DNA of 64,000 nucleotides from Agromyces cavernae (GTDB lineage Bacteria > Actinomycetota > Actinomycetes > Actinomycetales > Microbacteriaceae), in the NCBI RefSeq assembly GCF_021044935.1, contig NZ_JAJNMP010000001.1, forward strand, positions 1 through 64,000, in the 5' to 3' direction. Shown here piece after piece: positions 15,312 to 24,867 of this stretch. Both the position numbers and the translations under genes were made by a program. The stretch's first letter is position 1. Each line of letters opens with the position of its first letter. The notes below the pieces were generated by a model. That model saw only the letters and a list, made by a program, of their open reading frames with translations, ran no database searches and was not told where the DNA came from.

Positions 15312-16732
15312 GACGGCGGTGTGGCGGATGCCGCAGCCCGCGCCGCGGCGGGCAGGGCGTCGATGACGCGGCCGATGGCCGCCTCATCGTGCGCGGCCGT
15401 GACGAACCAGGCCTCGAACACCGACGGAGGCAGGGAGACGCCCGCGTCGAGCATCGCGTGGAAGAACGGGGCGTAGCGCCACGACTCCTGTCGCTGCACG
15501 GTCGCGTAGTCGCGCACCTCGCCGGCCGCCGCCTCGGCGCCGAACACGAAGCTGAACAGGTTGCCGGCGTGCTGCACGCGGTGCGCGACGCCCTCGGCGC
15601 CGAGCGCGTCGGACACGGCCGCGCTGATGGTCGCCGCGGTGGCGTCGAGGCGGTCGTACACCGAGTCGTCGGCCGCCCGCAGCGTCGCGATGCCGGCGGC
15701 GACCGCGACCGGGTTCCCCGAGAGCGTGCCGGCCTGGTACACGGGGCCGAGCGGCGCGAGGCGCTGCATGATCTCGGCGCGCCCGCCGAGCGCGGCGACC
15801 GGCATGCCGCCGCCGATGACCTTGCCGAACGTCATGAGGTCGGGCGTGTAGGCGGATGCCTCGTTGCGGGCCTCGAGCCCCCACCATCCGGCCGCCGAGA
15901 CGCGGAAGCCGGTGAGCACCTCGTCGCTGATGACGAGCGCGCCGTGGTCGTGCGCGAGCTCGACGAGCGCGCGGTTGAACCCGGGAGCCGGCGGCACGAC
16001 GCCCATGTTCGCCGCCGCGGCCTCGACGATGACGGCCGCGATGCGGTCGCCGTGCTCGGCGAACACTGCGGCGAGCGCGTCGAGGTCGTTGTAGGGCACG
16101 ACGAGGGTCAGGGCGGCGATGTCGGCGGGCACTCCGGCCGAGCCGGGCAGCGCGAACGTCGCGAGGCCCGAGCCGGCCTCGGCGAGCAGCCCGTCGGAGT
16201 GGCCGTGGTAGTGCCCGGCGAACTTCACGAGGAGGTCACGGCCGGTGAACCCGCGCGCGAGGCGGATCGCGCTCATGGTCGCCTCGGTGCCCGTCGAGAC
16301 GAGTCGCAGCTGCTCGACCGGGGCGACGCGGGCTTCGACGAGCTCGGCGAGCTCGGTCTCGGCCGGGGTCGACGAGCCGAACGAGAGGCCGCGGCTCGCG
16401 GCATCCGTCACCGCTTCGATCACGCGCGGATCGGCGTGACCCAGGATCGCAGGCCCCCACCCGGCGACGAGGTCGACGTACTCGCGCCCCTCGGCGTCGG
16501 TCACGTACGGGCCGCGCGCCGAGACGAGGAAGCGCGGTGTGCCGCCCACCGAGCGGAAGGCGCGCACGGGCGAGTTCACCCCGCCCGGGATCGCGGCCTG
16601 GGCGCGGGCGAACAGGTCGGCGTTGGTGGGTTGAGGAGGCGACGAAGGAGCCGTCTCGAAACCACGAGACGACGGTCGAGTGGGTTGAGGAGGCGACGAA
16701 GGAGCCGTCTCGAAACCCGGCGTCTCGGTCAT
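15302..16732 (-). CDS. hemL: Glutamate-1-semialdehyde 2,1-aminomutase
   Basis: Converts glutamate-1-semialdehyde to 5-aminolevulinate with PLP, the second step after HemA. The PLP lysine lies in [12 protein letters not shown], and [22 protein letters not shown] is the family's normal N-terminus. At 476 residues it is about 40 longer than usual because residues 5-37 are two copies of [13 protein letters not shown] joined by RPSSR, encoded by a repeat with a 54-base period (16628-16717). This insertion appears to separate the initiator MTETP from TNADLF. ATG at 16732 overlaps the hemB stop by four bases. The C-terminus (SVE, stop) is encoded by another dispersed repeat. The catalytic core is intact. 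Confidence 0.95.
   Translation of the reverse strand: MTETPGFETAPSSPPQPTRPSSRGFETAPSSPPQPTNADLFARAQAAIPGGVNSPVRAFRSVGGTPRFLVSARGPYVTDAEGREYVDLVAGWGPAILGHADPRVIEAVTDAASRGLSFGSSTPAETELAELVEARVAPVEQLRLVSTGTEATMSAIRLARGFTGRDLLVKFAGHYHGHSDGLLAEAGSGLATFALPGSAGVPADIAALTLVVPYNDLDALAAVFAEHGDRIAAVIVEAAAANMGVVPPAPGFNRALVELAHDHGALVISDEVLTGFRVSAAGWWGLEARNEASAYTPDLMTFGKVIGGGMPVAALGGRAEIMQRLAPLGPVYQAGTLSGNPVAVAAGIATLRAADDSVYDRLDATAATISAAVSDALGAEGVAHRVQHAGNLFSFVFGAEAAAGEVRDYATVQRQESWRYAPFFHAMLDAGVSLPPSVFEAWFVTAAHDEAAIGRVIDALPAAARAAASATPPSVE
16628..16717. repeat. Two 36-bp direct repeats inside hemL 5' end
   Basis: Identical 36-base units at 16628-16663 and 16682-16717, 54 bases apart (18 codons, so frame is kept). 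Each contains GGCGACGAAGGAGCCG and CGTCTCGAAACC and encodes [13 protein letters not shown] on the hemL strand. Confidence 0.85.
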
Positions 16733-17727
16733 TCCGTGTCTCCGTTCCGGATCCATTCGGCGAGCTCCGCGGCCCAGTAGGTGAGCACGGCGTCGGCGCC
16801 GGCACGGCGAATGCCCCGCATGGATTCGATGACCGCGCGCTTGCGGTCGATCCAGCCGTGCGCGGCGGCCGCCTCGATCATCGAGTACTCCCCCGAGACC
16901 TGGTACGCCCAGACGGGGACCTCGCTTGCGGCGGCGACGTCGGCGAGCACGTCGAGGTAGCTGCCGGCCGGCTTCACCATGACGACGTCGGCGCCCTCGT
17001 CGATGTCGATCATCGCCTCGCGCAACCCCTCGCGCCGGTTACCGGGGTCGAGCTGGTACGAACGACGATCGCCCTCGAGGGTCGACTCGACCGCGTCGCG
17101 GAACGGCCCGTAGTAGGCGGAGGCGTATTTCGCCGAGTACGCGAGGATCGCCGTGTCCGAGAACCCGGCGTCGTCGAGGGCGTCGCGCACGGCGGCCACC
17201 TGGCCGTCCATCATGCCGCTCAGGCCGAGCAACTCGGAGCCGGCGCGCGACTGCTCGAGCGCCATCGCCCGGTACCGCTCGAGGGTGGCGTCGTTGTCGA
17301 CGCGGCCGCGGTCGTCGAGCACGCCGCAGTGTCCGTGGTCGGTGAACTCGTCGAGGCAGAGGTCGGTCTGCACGACGAGACGGCCGGCGGATGCCTCGAC
17401 GGCGACCCTCGTCGCGACGTTGAGGATGCCGTCGGGGTCGGTGGCCCCCGAGCCGCGCGCGTCGCGCACCTCCGGGACGCCGAACAGCATCACGCCGCCC
17501 AGGCCGGCGGCCGCGGCCGCACCGACGGCGTCGGGCAGGCTCTCGAGCGAGTGCTGCACGACGCCCGGCATCGACGTGATCGGCACCGGGGCGCTCACGC
17601 CCTCGCGCACGAACACCGGCAGCACGAGGTCGGCGGGGTGCAGGCGGGTCTCGGAGACGAGCCGGCGCAACGCGGGTGTCTCACGGAGTCGACGCGGACG
17701 GACACGGGGAAGGGGCGTGGAACTCAC
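16729..17727 (-). CDS. hemB: Delta-aminolevulinic acid dehydratase (porphobilinogen synthase)
   Basis: Condenses two 5-aminolevulinates into porphobilinogen in the cytosol. The Schiff-base lysine segments are recognisable ([20 protein letters not shown], and [15 protein letters not shown]), and the metal-site region is [18 protein letters not shown]. Length is 332 residues, normal. The start is GTG at 17727, and a TAGGCT -10 box lies 6 bases upstream, so hemB-hemL have a leaderless promoter separate from hemD. The stop overlaps hemL by four bases. A 70-base repeat (17794-17863) separates it from hemD. Confidence 0.96.
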   Translation of the reverse strand: MSSTPLPRVRPRRLRETPALRRLVSETRLHPADLVLPVFVREGVSAPVPITSMPGVVQHSLESLPDAVGAAAAAGLGGVMLFGVPEVRDARGSGATDPDGILNVATRVAVEASAGRLVVQTDLCLDEFTDHGHCGVLDDRGRVDNDATLERYRAMALEQSRAGSELLGLSGMMDGQVAAVRDALDDAGFSDTAILAYSAKYASAYYGPFRDAVESTLEGDRRSYQLDPGNRREGLREAMIDIDEGADVVMVKPAGSYLDVLADVAAASEVPVWAYQVSGEYSMIEAAAAHGWIDRKRAVIESMRGIRRAGADAVLTYWAAELAEWIRNGDTE

Positions 17728-17733
17728 CCGGCA

Positions 17734-17739
17734 AGCCTA
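17734..17739 (-). promoter_or_regulatory. -10 box (TAGGCT) of hemB, leaderless
   Basis: TAGGCT on the minus strand, 6 bases before the GTG at 17727. Confidence 0.6.
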
Positions 17740-17793
17740 CGTGGCTCTCGCTGAGTGCGTCCTCGGGTGCGGGTCGGGCCGCGGACAGAGCCC

Positions 17794-17863
17794 GCGCAGC
17801 TCAGGAGAATTGCGTCGACACGGCCTGTGACGGGCCCATGGCGCCCATTTTCCTGAGTTGCGC
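17794..17863. repeat. Dispersed repeat B (CTCAGGAGAAT...TTTTCCTGAG), copy 1
   Basis: Outer arms GCGCAGCTCAGGAGAAT (17794-17810) and ATTTTCCTGAGTTGCGC (17847-17863) are imperfect inverted repeats around a 36-base middle. It lies between the hemD stop and hemB start. A second copy with the same ends and a different middle is at 54001-54068. Confidence 0.75.
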
Positions 17864-17876
17864 ACGCAAAACAGGG

Positions 17877-18692
17877 TCAGGCCAGGGCGGTCGCGGCGTC
17901 GACGACCGCGTCGATGAGCGACTCGGCCGTGCGCTCGCGCGCGATCACGTCGACGCGCAGGCCGACCTTCGCGGCATCGCTGCGGGTCTGCGGCCCGATG
18001 GCTGCCACCAGGATGGTCTCGGGGATCGGGCCGAGCTGCTGCTGTACCTGCTCGGCGACGCTGCCCGACGTGACGAGCACGGCGCGCACGTTGCCGGCAC
18101 GCACGTCGTCGGCGACCTTCGCCGACACGGGTACGCCGACGGTGCGGTACGCGACGACCGCCTCGACGTGGTGCCCCATGCGCTCGAGTCCGACGGAGAG
18201 CACCTGCTTCGCGATCGCCGAGCGCAGGGCGAGCACGCGCAGTCCGCGCACGCCGTCGGTCGCGGCCTCCCACTCCTCGAGCATGCCGCGGGCGGAGTTC
18301 TCTTCGGCGGGCACGATGTCGGCGTGGTACCCGGCGGCCACGAGGGCGGCAGCGGTGGTCTCGCCCACCGCTGCGACCTTCGTCGTCTCGGGGATCACGG
18401 CGCCGTACGACGCGAGCACGTCGACGGTCGTCGCACTCGTCACCGTCAGCCAGTCGAAGCCGCCGGCCGCGAGCTTCTCGAGTGCGGCGACGAGCGCGGG
18501 CTGGTCGTCGGCGGGAGCGAAGTTGATCATCGGCGCGATCACGGGCGATGCACCACGGGCGCGCAGCGCTGCCGCGACGCCGTCGCCCCAGGGCCCGCCG
18601 CGGGGCACGAGCACCCGCCATCCGGCGAGCGGCTTGCCGCCGCCCGAAGCGGGCAAGTTGATGGCACCCGTCATCGGTTCGAATTCAGTCAC
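17877..18692 (-). CDS. hemD: Uroporphyrinogen-III synthase
   Basis: Closes and isomerises hydroxymethylbilane to uroporphyrinogen III. The family is poorly conserved, but the two-domain pattern is clear: WRVLVPRGG at the start, DWLTVTSATTVDVL (about 97-110), KVAAVGETTAAAL (about 121-133), and a second domain with AVLVTSGSVAEQV (about 208-220) and LVAAIGPQTRSDA (about 230-242). At 271 residues it is normal. The GTG start overlaps the hemC stop by four bases, which with the position between hemC and hemB makes the call firm. Dispersed repeat B follows its stop. Confidence 0.93.
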   Translation of the reverse strand: MTEFEPMTGAINLPASGGGKPLAGWRVLVPRGGPWGDGVAAALRARGASPVIAPMINFAPADDQPALVAALEKLAAGGFDWLTVTSATTVDVLASYGAVIPETTKVAAVGETTAAALVAAGYHADIVPAEENSARGMLEEWEAATDGVRGLRVLALRSAIAKQVLSVGLERMGHHVEAVVAYRTVGVPVSAKVADDVRAGNVRAVLVTSGSVAEQVQQQLGPIPETILVAAIGPQTRSDAAKVGLRVDVIARERTAESLIDAVVDAATALA

Positions 18693-19645
18693 GGCTGCTC
18701 CTCAGGGGGCACGAGGTCGGCGGCACCGTTGCCGAGGAGTTCGGCGACGGCGCGGTCGGCGACGTCGCGTGCCGCGTCTGCCAGATCGGCGGCCGAGCGG
18801 CTGTCGGGGGTGGCCGCGTGCGAACTGGTGAGTCGGCGGCTCCCGTCGGCACTGTACACGCTCGCCGTCAGGAACAGAAGTTCGTCGTCGATGAAGGCGG
18901 TCGCCCCCACCGGCGCAGAGCACCCTGCCTCGAGCCCCGAGAGCACGAGGCGTTCGGCGAGCACGGTCGCGCGCGTGATGCCGTGGTCGATCGCCTCGAG
19001 CGCCCGCTCGAGATCGCGATCGCCACGCTCGCGCCGCACCTCGATGGCGAGTGCCCCCTGGCCGGGCGCGGTCGGCCAGTCGGAGAGCTCGAGGTGGTCG
19101 GTCGCGGCGTCGAGCCGGCCCAGACGGCTGAGGCCGGCGGCGGCGAGGATCACGGCGTCGAGCTCACCCGATTCGACCTTGCCGAGCCGGGTGTCGACGT
19201 TGCCGCGGATGTCGACGGCGACGACGTCGGGCCGGGCCGCACCGAGCTGCGCGATGCGGCGCGGCGAGCCCGTGCCGACCCGGGCACCCTCGGGCAGCGC
19301 CGCGAGGGTCAGGCCGTCGCGGGCGCAGAGCACGTCGCGCGCGTCGACGCGCTTGGGCACGGCGCCGAGCCGCAGGCCCGGGTGCTCGGCGGTGGGCAGG
19401 TCTTTCAGGGAGTGCACGACGACGTCGCACTCGCCGGCGAGCAGCGCTTCGCGCAGTGCCGCAGCGAACACGCCCGTGCCGCCGATCTCGGCGAGCGATG
19501 CCCGCGACGTGTCGCCGTGCGTCGTGATCGGCACGAGTTCGATCTCGGCCTTCGCGGCCTTGGCGATGCGGTCGGCGATCTGACGCGTCTGCGCCATCGC
19601 GAGTGCGCTGCCCCGCGTGCCGACCCTGATGACGGCCGCGGTCAT
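18689..19645 (-). CDS. hemC: Hydroxymethylbilane synthase (porphobilinogen deaminase)
   Basis: Polymerises four porphobilinogens into hydroxymethylbilane. The N-terminal signature RVGTRGSALAMAQT is at residues 6-19, and the dipyrromethane cofactor cysteine lies in SGLEAGCSAPVGA (about 240). HSLKDLPT (about 81-88) holds the catalytic aspartate region. The 318-residue length is normal. ATG at 19645 overlaps the hemH stop by four bases (ATGA), and its own stop overlaps hemD. A longer frame upstream belongs to hemH. Identity is secure. Confidence 0.96.
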   Translation of the reverse strand: MTAAVIRVGTRGSALAMAQTRQIADRIAKAAKAEIELVPITTHGDTSRASLAEIGGTGVFAAALREALLAGECDVVVHSLKDLPTAEHPGLRLGAVPKRVDARDVLCARDGLTLAALPEGARVGTGSPRRIAQLGAARPDVVAVDIRGNVDTRLGKVESGELDAVILAAAGLSRLGRLDAATDHLELSDWPTAPGQGALAIEVRRERGDRDLERALEAIDHGITRATVLAERLVLSGLEAGCSAPVGATAFIDDELLFLTASVYSADGSRRLTSSHAATPDSRSAADLADAARDVADRAVAELLGNGAADLVPPEEQP

Positions 19646-20727
19646 CGCGGTGTCGCCTCCGCAGCGCCTGCCGTATCGACGACCGCGCCGCCGGCGATGC
19701 GGCGGTGGTCGGGCCACGGGCCGAGCCCCGTCAGGTGCGGGCGTTCGGCGTCAGGCACGTCGTTCACTCGCTCGAGCACGAGGTCGACGAGGCCCGAGAC
19801 GTAGGCCGGGTGCACGCCCGGCGTCGGCACGCGACGCACCTTCAGGCCGTGCTCGCCGGCCGTCTCGACGGCCTCGTTGTCGAGGTCCCACATGACCTCC
19901 ATGTGGTCGGACACGAAGCCGAACGGCACGATGACGACCGCGTCGGTCAGGCCGCCCGTTGCGAGCTCGGCGATCGCGTCGTTGATGTCGGGCTCGAGCC
20001 ACGGCGTGCGCGGGTCGCCCGAGCGCGACTGGTAGACGAGCGACCAGGGCGATTCGGGCGCGGCCGCTTCATTGATGACGGATGCCACGGCCAGGTGCTG
20101 TGCGACGTATGCGCCGCCCTCACCGGTGCCGACGCGCTCTTCGAATCCCTCGGCCGAGGCGGTGGCCGCCGTGATCGGGATCGAGTGGGTGACGTACATG
20201 ATGTGCGTGCGCCCGGGGGCGACGCCCTCGGCCGCGAGCGAGGCAGCGGCATCCGTCACGCCCTCGATGAACGGCTGCACGAAACCGGGGTGATCGAAGT
20301 ACTCGCGCACCCGGTCGATCGCGACGCCGGTGCCGGCCGTCGCCTTCTCGTAGTCTTCGCGGTACTGGCCGACACCCGAGTACGACGTGTACGCGCTCGT
20401 GACGAGCCCGAGCAGCGTGGTGTGCCCCGCCGCTTCGGCTTCGCGCACGACGTCGCCGAAGTACGGCGCCCAGTTGCGGTTGCCCCAGTACACCGGCAGG
20501 TCGATGCCGCGCGCGGCGAGCTCGGCCTCGAGCGCGGCCTTCAGCTGCCGGTTCTGCTCGTTGATCGGGCTCACGCCGCCGAAGTGGCGGTAGTGGTGGG
20601 CGACCTCTTCGAGGCGCTCGTCGGGGATGCCGCGCCCCGCGGTGACGTTGCGCAGGAACGGGATGACATCGTCCTGGCCCTCGGGCCCGCCGAACGACGA
20701 CAGCAGGATCGCGTCGTAGTGCGCCAT
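19642..20727 (-). CDS. hemH: Coproporphyrin III ferrochelatase
   Basis: Inserts ferrous iron into the porphyrin. In bacteria that carry HemQ, as here, the substrate is coproporphyrin III and the product coproheme (the enzyme is also called CpfC). Landmarks are LLSSFGGPEGQDDVIPFLRNVTAG read in parts at residues 8-31, HYRHFGGVSPINEQNR (about 45-60), YWGNRNWAPYF (about 78-88), and YVTHSIPIT (about 185-193) with the iron-site histidine. Length is 361. ATG at 20727 shares one base with the hemQ stop. The position between hemQ and hemC supports the coproporphyrin-dependent pathway. Confidence 0.95.
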   Translation of the reverse strand: MAHYDAILLSSFGGPEGQDDVIPFLRNVTAGRGIPDERLEEVAHHYRHFGGVSPINEQNRQLKAALEAELAARGIDLPVYWGNRNWAPYFGDVVREAEAAGHTTLLGLVTSAYTSYSGVGQYREDYEKATAGTGVAIDRVREYFDHPGFVQPFIEGVTDAAASLAAEGVAPGRTHIMYVTHSIPITAATASAEGFEERVGTGEGGAYVAQHLAVASVINEAAAPESPWSLVYQSRSGDPRTPWLEPDINDAIAELATGGLTDAVVIVPFGFVSDHMEVMWDLDNEAVETAGEHGLKVRRVPTPGVHPAYVSGLVDLVLERVNDVPDAERPHLTGLGPWPDHRRIAGGAVVDTAGAAEATPR

Positions 20728-21464
20728 CACTGCAGCACCTCCACGAGCTCGGCGGTGGTGACGCGCCGGCCGGTGTAGAACGGCACCTCTTCGCGCACGT
20801 GGCGTCGCGCGTCGGTGGCGCGCAGGTCGCGCATGAGGTCGACGAGGTCGGTGAGCTCGTCGGCCTCGAGCGGCAGCAGCCACTCGTAGTCGCCGAGCGA
20901 GAACGACGCGACGGTGTTCGCGATGACGCCCTTGAACGCCGCACCGGCCCGTCCGTGCTCGGCGAGCATGCGCCCGCGCTCTTCGGGCGCCAGCAGGTAC
21001 CACTCGTAGCTGCGCACGAAGGGGTAGACGGTGAGCCACTGCTTGGGCTCGATGCCGCGCAGGAAGCCGGGCACGTGCTGCTTGTTGAACTCGGCGTCGC
21101 GGTGCACGCCCATCGCGTTCCAGGTGGGCAGCAGCGCACGGAACAGGCGCGAACGGCGCAGCTCGCGGATGGCCCACTGCAGCCCCTCGGCCGTGGGCCC
21201 GTGCAGCCACAGCATCACGTCGGCGTCGGCGCGCAGCCCCGAGACGTCGTAGATGCCGCGGAGGGTGACCCCCTCGTTCTCGACGAGGACGATGATGTCG
21301 TCGAGCTCGCGCACGAAGCGGGGCACGTCGTGCCCGTCGAGGTCGTCGGGTCGGGACGGATCACGTCGGAGCACGGCGAAGACCGTGAACCCCTCGGGTG
21401 ACTCGCCGGATTCGGATTCTGGGCGGTGCGCGTCGGCTGCCGCTTCGGCAGCGGGGGTAGACAT
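20727..21464 (-). CDS. hemQ: Coproheme decarboxylase (chlorite dismutase family)
   Basis: Oxidatively decarboxylates coproheme to heme b, the last step of the coproporphyrin-dependent route (also called ChdC). [17 protein letters not shown] contains the catalytic tyrosine, and [11 protein letters not shown] holds the proximal heme histidine. At 245 residues it matches actinobacterial HemQ. The start is ATG at 21464, preceded by GGAGACTGGAGAC. It is first in the hemQ-hemH-hemC-hemD run, with overlapping or abutting genes throughout. Its presence, with HemY-type oxidase at 29042, rules out the classical protoporphyrin order. Confidence 0.95.
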   Translation of the reverse strand: MSTPAAEAAADAHRPESESGESPEGFTVFAVLRRDPSRPDDLDGHDVPRFVRELDDIIVLVENEGVTLRGIYDVSGLRADADVMLWLHGPTAEGLQWAIRELRRSRLFRALLPTWNAMGVHRDAEFNKQHVPGFLRGIEPKQWLTVYPFVRSYEWYLLAPEERGRMLAEHGRAGAAFKGVIANTVASFSLGDYEWLLPLEADELTDLVDLMRDLRATDARRHVREEVPFYTGRRVTTAELVEVLQ

Positions 21465-21553
21465 GTCTCCAGTCTCCCCCTTTCCCGCCGAACGGCCAAA
21501 AGCGATCGCGGATGACCCGTGGCCGGCCCCGGGCGCCGGCACGGGTCATCCGA

Positions 21554-22726
21554 TCAATGCACGAGGCGCGTGAATCGGAACGCGGCGAAGCCCTCGATCG
21601 GCAGGATCTCGGTGCCCGAGAACCCGGCATCGCGCGCATAGCGGTCGAGCGTCGACGGCCGCATCACGGTTCCCGTGCCGACCGAACCGGGCGTCGAGAG
21701 ACCGTCGGGCAGGCACATCAGGATGCTGTACCCGTACATGACGCGCTCGACGTCGTCGCCGTCGGGAGCGAACGCCTCGGCGACCGCCTCGTCCATGATC
21801 ACGACCTCGCCGTCGGGCTTCACGGCCCGCCTGACCGACCTGAGCACCTCGACCGGGAACGGCATGTCGTGCAGCGCCTCGAACACGAACGCCGCGTCGA
21901 AGACGGCCTCCTGCGGCAGCCCCTCGCCCGCGACGTGGTGGAACCGCACCCGGTCGGCGACGCCCGCCTGCTCGGCGTGGCGGCGCGCGGCGACGACCGA
22001 TTCAGCGTCGACGTCGAAGCCCTCGACGCGCGCCGACGGATACGCCCTGGCGAGCGCGATCGACGACCAGCCGTGCCCCATGCCGATGTCGGCGAGGCGT
22101 GCTCCGGGCCGCGAGAGCACGTCGTGCAACGGAGCGACGCTCGCGAGCGCGTCGCCGAGCCGCTGCAGGAACCACGGCCGGTTGATGTCGCCCTGCCCCC
22201 ATCGGGCCTCGTCGCCGAGCTGCGCCCACGAGACGCCGCCGCCCGAGCGGTATGCGTCGAGCAGCGCGCCGAGCTGCGCGCCGGCCGCGGCGACGAAGCG
22301 GCCGAGCGGGGAGACGTAGTCGAGCGAGTCGGGGTTCACGAGGGGATCGGCGTGCGCCGGCGGCAGCGCGAATCGGCGGGCGGATGCCGCAGCCTCGGCA
22401 TCGTCGACCGTGAGGATGCCGTACACCGCCTGCTGCTCGAGCCACTCGCGGGCGTAGCGCTCCTGGGTGCCGGTGCGCTCGGCGAGGGTGGGCGCATCGA
22501 GCGGCCCCTCGTCGGCGAGCGCGCGGTACCAGCCGAGCCGGTCGCCGAGGTAGATGCTCATCATCTCGAAGGCGCCGAGGGTCGCGCCGAATACGCGATC
22601 CGCGAAGGCCGTGGTCGCGGCGTCGGTGTCGGTGTCGGGGTCGCGCCCGGTGTCGGGGTCGCGCCCGGTGTCGTGGTCGCGCCCCGTGTCGGGCGAGCCT
22701 GTGCCGTCGTGCTGATCCGTCGTCAT
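21554..22726 (-). CDS. SAM-dependent methyltransferase with repetitive N-terminus
   Basis: A 390-residue class I methyltransferase. After a helical N-terminal domain of the winged-helix/dimerisation type (about 40-150), the SAM-binding glycine loop is RLADIGMGHGWSSIA (about 204-218), followed by VEGFDVD and FVFEALHDMP. The first 37 residues are a simple repeat based on DTGRDPDTGRD, encoded by tandem 18-base units at about 22627-22690, and are probably disordered. ATG at 22726 has GAAGGAG upstream. The substrate is unknown. It lies next to a GntR regulator on the same strand. Confidence 0.8.
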   Translation of the reverse strand: MTTDQHDGTGSPDTGRDHDTGRDPDTGRDPDTDTDAATTAFADRVFGATLGAFEMMSIYLGDRLGWYRALADEGPLDAPTLAERTGTQERYAREWLEQQAVYGILTVDDAEAAASARRFALPPAHADPLVNPDSLDYVSPLGRFVAAAGAQLGALLDAYRSGGGVSWAQLGDEARWGQGDINRPWFLQRLGDALASVAPLHDVLSRPGARLADIGMGHGWSSIALARAYPSARVEGFDVDAESVVAARRHAEQAGVADRVRFHHVAGEGLPQEAVFDAAFVFEALHDMPFPVEVLRSVRRAVKPDGEVVIMDEAVAEAFAPDGDDVERVMYGYSILMCLPDGLSTPGSVGTGTVMRPSTLDRYARDAGFSGTEILPIEGFAAFRFTRLVH

Positions 22727-22761
22727 CGACGGCTCCTTCCATGCGGCCCGGCGCTCGCGCG

Positions 22762-23436
22762 TCAGGCGTCGATGAGGAGTCTCGTGGAGTGCTCGAGGTG
22801 CTCGCGCACGGCGTCGCCGCCGCGCGTGGGCAACGCGTCGAGCAGGGCGCGGTGCTCCTCGATGAGGGTGTCGAGCGTGTAGTGCGGGCGCACGTGCAGC
22901 AGGAACAGCAGCAGTTCACTGCCCAGCGCGGCATGCGCCTCGATGATGCGAGGACTGTCGGATGTCGCGACCAGCGCCCGGTGGAAGTCGGCGTGCACGC
23001 GCTCGACCTCGAGCCAGTCGACGTCGTCGGCGCGGGTCGCTGCGCTGTCGACGGCGAGCGCATCGAGCCGATCGATCGCGGCGCGGGCGGGCGCGAGGGC
23101 GGCGTCGGGCCAGTCGTGGCCGAAGCGCTCGCCCGCGATGCGCACGGCCTCGACCTCGAGCGCCGCGCGCAGTTGCTGCAGCGCGATCACCTCGTCGCGC
23201 CCGAAGCTCGCGACGCGCACGCCCCGGAACGTCTCGGCGACCGCGAGACGTTCGCCGACGAGCCGCTGGAACGCCGCGCGCACGGTGTGGCGCGACACGT
23301 CGTACCGAATGGCGGCGGCCTCCTCGCGCAAGGGCTCGCCGGGGGCGAGCACCCCGCTCAGGATGTCGGCGCGCACCGCCGCCGCGACCCGGTCGACCGC
23401 GGTCGCGGCGGCCTCGGCGGTGCGAGACGTGGGCAT
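22762..23436 (-). CDS. GntR-family regulator (FadR subfamily)
   Basis: A 224-residue GntR regulator: winged helix at about 12-75 (ILSGVLAPGEPLREEAAAIRYDVSRHTVRAAFQRLVGE, recognisable in parts) and an all-helical FCD effector domain with metal-binding residues in VHADFHRALVATSDSPR (about 145-161) and a final HLEHSTRL. FCD regulators respond to organic acids or sugar acids. It precedes the methyltransferase by 35 bases on the same strand and may control it; the DUF3618 gene lies upstream. The exact start is uncertain by a few codons. Confidence 0.88.
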   Translation of the reverse strand: MPTSRTAEAAATAVDRVAAAVRADILSGVLAPGEPLREEAAAIRYDVSRHTVRAAFQRLVGERLAVAETFRGVRVASFGRDEVIALQQLRAALEVEAVRIAGERFGHDWPDAALAPARAAIDRLDALAVDSAATRADDVDWLEVERVHADFHRALVATSDSPRIIEAHAALGSELLLFLLHVRPHYTLDTLIEEHRALLDALPTRGGDAVREHLEHSTRLLIDA

Positions 23437-23464
23437 CGGGACATCCGCTCTGGTGGAACCGGGA

Positions 23465-23785
23465 TCAATCCTTGACGGTCGCCCGCACGATGAGCCACAC
23501 GCCCACGCCGACGGCGGCGACGACGCCGACCGCGGCGGCGATCGCGGCGCCCGGCCGCTCGTCGTAGAACGCGCGCAGCGACGTCTTCGCCCTGTCGACG
23601 CGGATGCCGACCTGCTTGGGCACGTTGAGCTTGTCTTCGAGGGCGTTCAGGGTGCCGGCGAACTCGGCGCGCGCCTGCTGGGACGCGACCCGAGCCTGCA
23701 CCCGGGTGAGGTTGCGCTCGCGCGCCTTGGCGTTCCGCCCCGTGGGTCGGGGGGCGGTGGCGTCAGTAGCGGCGGTCATAGTCAC
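23465..23785 (-). CDS. DUF3618 membrane-anchored protein
   Basis: A 106-residue protein with a charged N-terminal half, the DUF3618 core (ARAEFAGTLNALEDKLNVPKQ, in parts at about 38-58), and one C-terminal membrane helix (about 80-102). DUF3618 proteins occur beside holin-like DUF1469 and YtxH-type genes in actinobacteria and are thought to act at the envelope. The start is GTG at 23785 or ATG at 23779; both overlap the upstream gene by about 20 bases, so the two are coupled. Confidence 0.85.
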   Translation of the reverse strand: MTMTAATDATAPRPTGRNAKARERNLTRVQARVASQQARAEFAGTLNALEDKLNVPKQVGIRVDRAKTSLRAFYDERPGAAIAAAVGVVAAVGVGVWLIVRATVKD

Positions 23786-24170
23786 CCGTTCCCTTCAGGG
23801 CGTCGAGGTCGGCCTTGATGCTGTCGATCGATTCGAGCGGCTCGGCGCCGTGCTTGAAGTTGACGAAGGCGATCCACAGCAGCACGACGATGATGAGCAG
23901 CAGGACGCCCGACACGGTGAGCGCGGCCGCCCAGCCCGGCATCACGAGTGCGAGCGCGAAGATCGCCGCGACGATGAGGGTGAAGAGCAGGAACACGCCC
24001 ACGACCGCGGCGCCGGCGGCGAGGCCGGCGCCGATGCCGAAGTGCTTGACCTTGTAGCTGAGCTCGGCCTTGATCTGGTCGATCTCTGCGCGAACGAGGT
24101 TCGAGACGGTGTCGGGCAATTCGCCGATCAGCGTGAAGAGCGAACGCTCGTCGTTCGTCGGTGCGGCCAT
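23763..24170 (-). CDS. Holin-like actinobacterial membrane protein (Phage_holin_3_6/DUF1469)
   Basis: A 135-residue protein with an N-terminal amphipathic segment (SLFTLIGELPDTVSNLVRAEI) and two strong membrane helices (about 45-70 and 78-102). This is the DUF1469 or holin superfamily III-like pattern; despite the name these are chromosomal envelope proteins, and no phage gene is nearby. It overlaps the downstream DUF3618 gene by about 20 bases and follows the YtxH-like gene by 19. The three form a common actinobacterial operon. Confidence 0.85.
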   Translation of the reverse strand: MAAPTNDERSLFTLIGELPDTVSNLVRAEIDQIKAELSYKVKHFGIGAGLAAGAAVVGVFLLFTLIVAAIFALALVMPGWAAALTVSGVLLLIIVVLLWIAFVNFKHGAEPLESIDSIKADLDALKGTGDYDRRY

Positions 24171-24189
24171 CGCGTGATCACCTCGGTTC

Positions 24190-24651
24190 TCAGGAGTCGG
24201 ATGCCGCGGGCTTCGAGCCGCGCTTCGCGGCCGGCTTCGCGGCCGGCTTCGCCGCGGGTCTCGCCGCGTTCGCCGCGGTCTCGGCGGTCTGGTCGATCAC
24301 GTCGTCGAGCGCGTCGGCGGCGGTGTCGACTGCGGACTTCGCGGCGCGAGCACTCTTGGCAACTCCCTGCTTCGCCGACTTCGCGGCGCTGCTCACGTCG
24401 GTCTTCGTGGCGCCGCTGCCGCGAACGGTGTTGCCGATGAGCGTCTTGACACCGTCGAGCACGGTGTCGGAGAGATCGCCGACCTTGCTCGCGGCGAACT
24501 CCTTCACCGTGCCCACGCCCTGCTGAACGGTCGGCGTGTTCCACACGCCCTCGGCCGCCCGCTTGATCTGCTCGTAGCGCTCGCGACCGGCACGAGTGCC
24601 GAGCACGTACCCGACGCCGAGTCCGACGACGAAGAGGATCTTGCCCTTCAT
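24190..24651 (-). CDS. YtxH-like protein with Ala/Lys-rich tail
   Basis: A 153-residue protein. The N-terminus is one glycine-rich membrane helix ending LGTRAGRERYEQIKR (residues about 5-32), typical of YtxH-like proteins. The rest is charged and helical, finishing in an Ala/Lys/Pro-rich histone-like tail (repeated KPAA units). ATG at 24651 is preceded by GGGGAGATGGGG. It heads an operon with the holin-like and DUF3618 genes. The function is unknown; the tail could bind nucleic acid or cell-wall polymer, which is only a guess. Confidence 0.75.
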   Translation of the reverse strand: MKGKILFVVGLGVGYVLGTRAGRERYEQIKRAAEGVWNTPTVQQGVGTVKEFAASKVGDLSDTVLDGVKTLIGNTVRGSGATKTDVSSAAKSAKQGVAKSARAAKSAVDTAADALDDVIDQTAETAANAARPAAKPAAKPAAKRGSKPAASDS

Positions 24652-24867
24652 GTGCACCCCATCTCCCCTGTGCTCATCACAACGACTGTTCCAGCGTAGA
24701 CCCCGGGCGAAGGGGCGCAAGGGGGTTGCGGCGAAATATTCCGTTTCGGCCATGCGACGGGTACGGCCGGGTGGCACGGATCATCCGGCCTGCTTCCGAC
24801 GTGGATTCCGACCAGTCGTGACAGGATGTGGCCGTGGGCAACCCGCCGACCGAGGATGAAGCGCGAC

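Noticed and set aside
23763-24170. Phage holin suggesting a prophage
   Set aside because: DUF1469-type proteins are chromosomal in actinobacteria, and neighbours are DUF3618 and YtxH-like genes, not phage genes.
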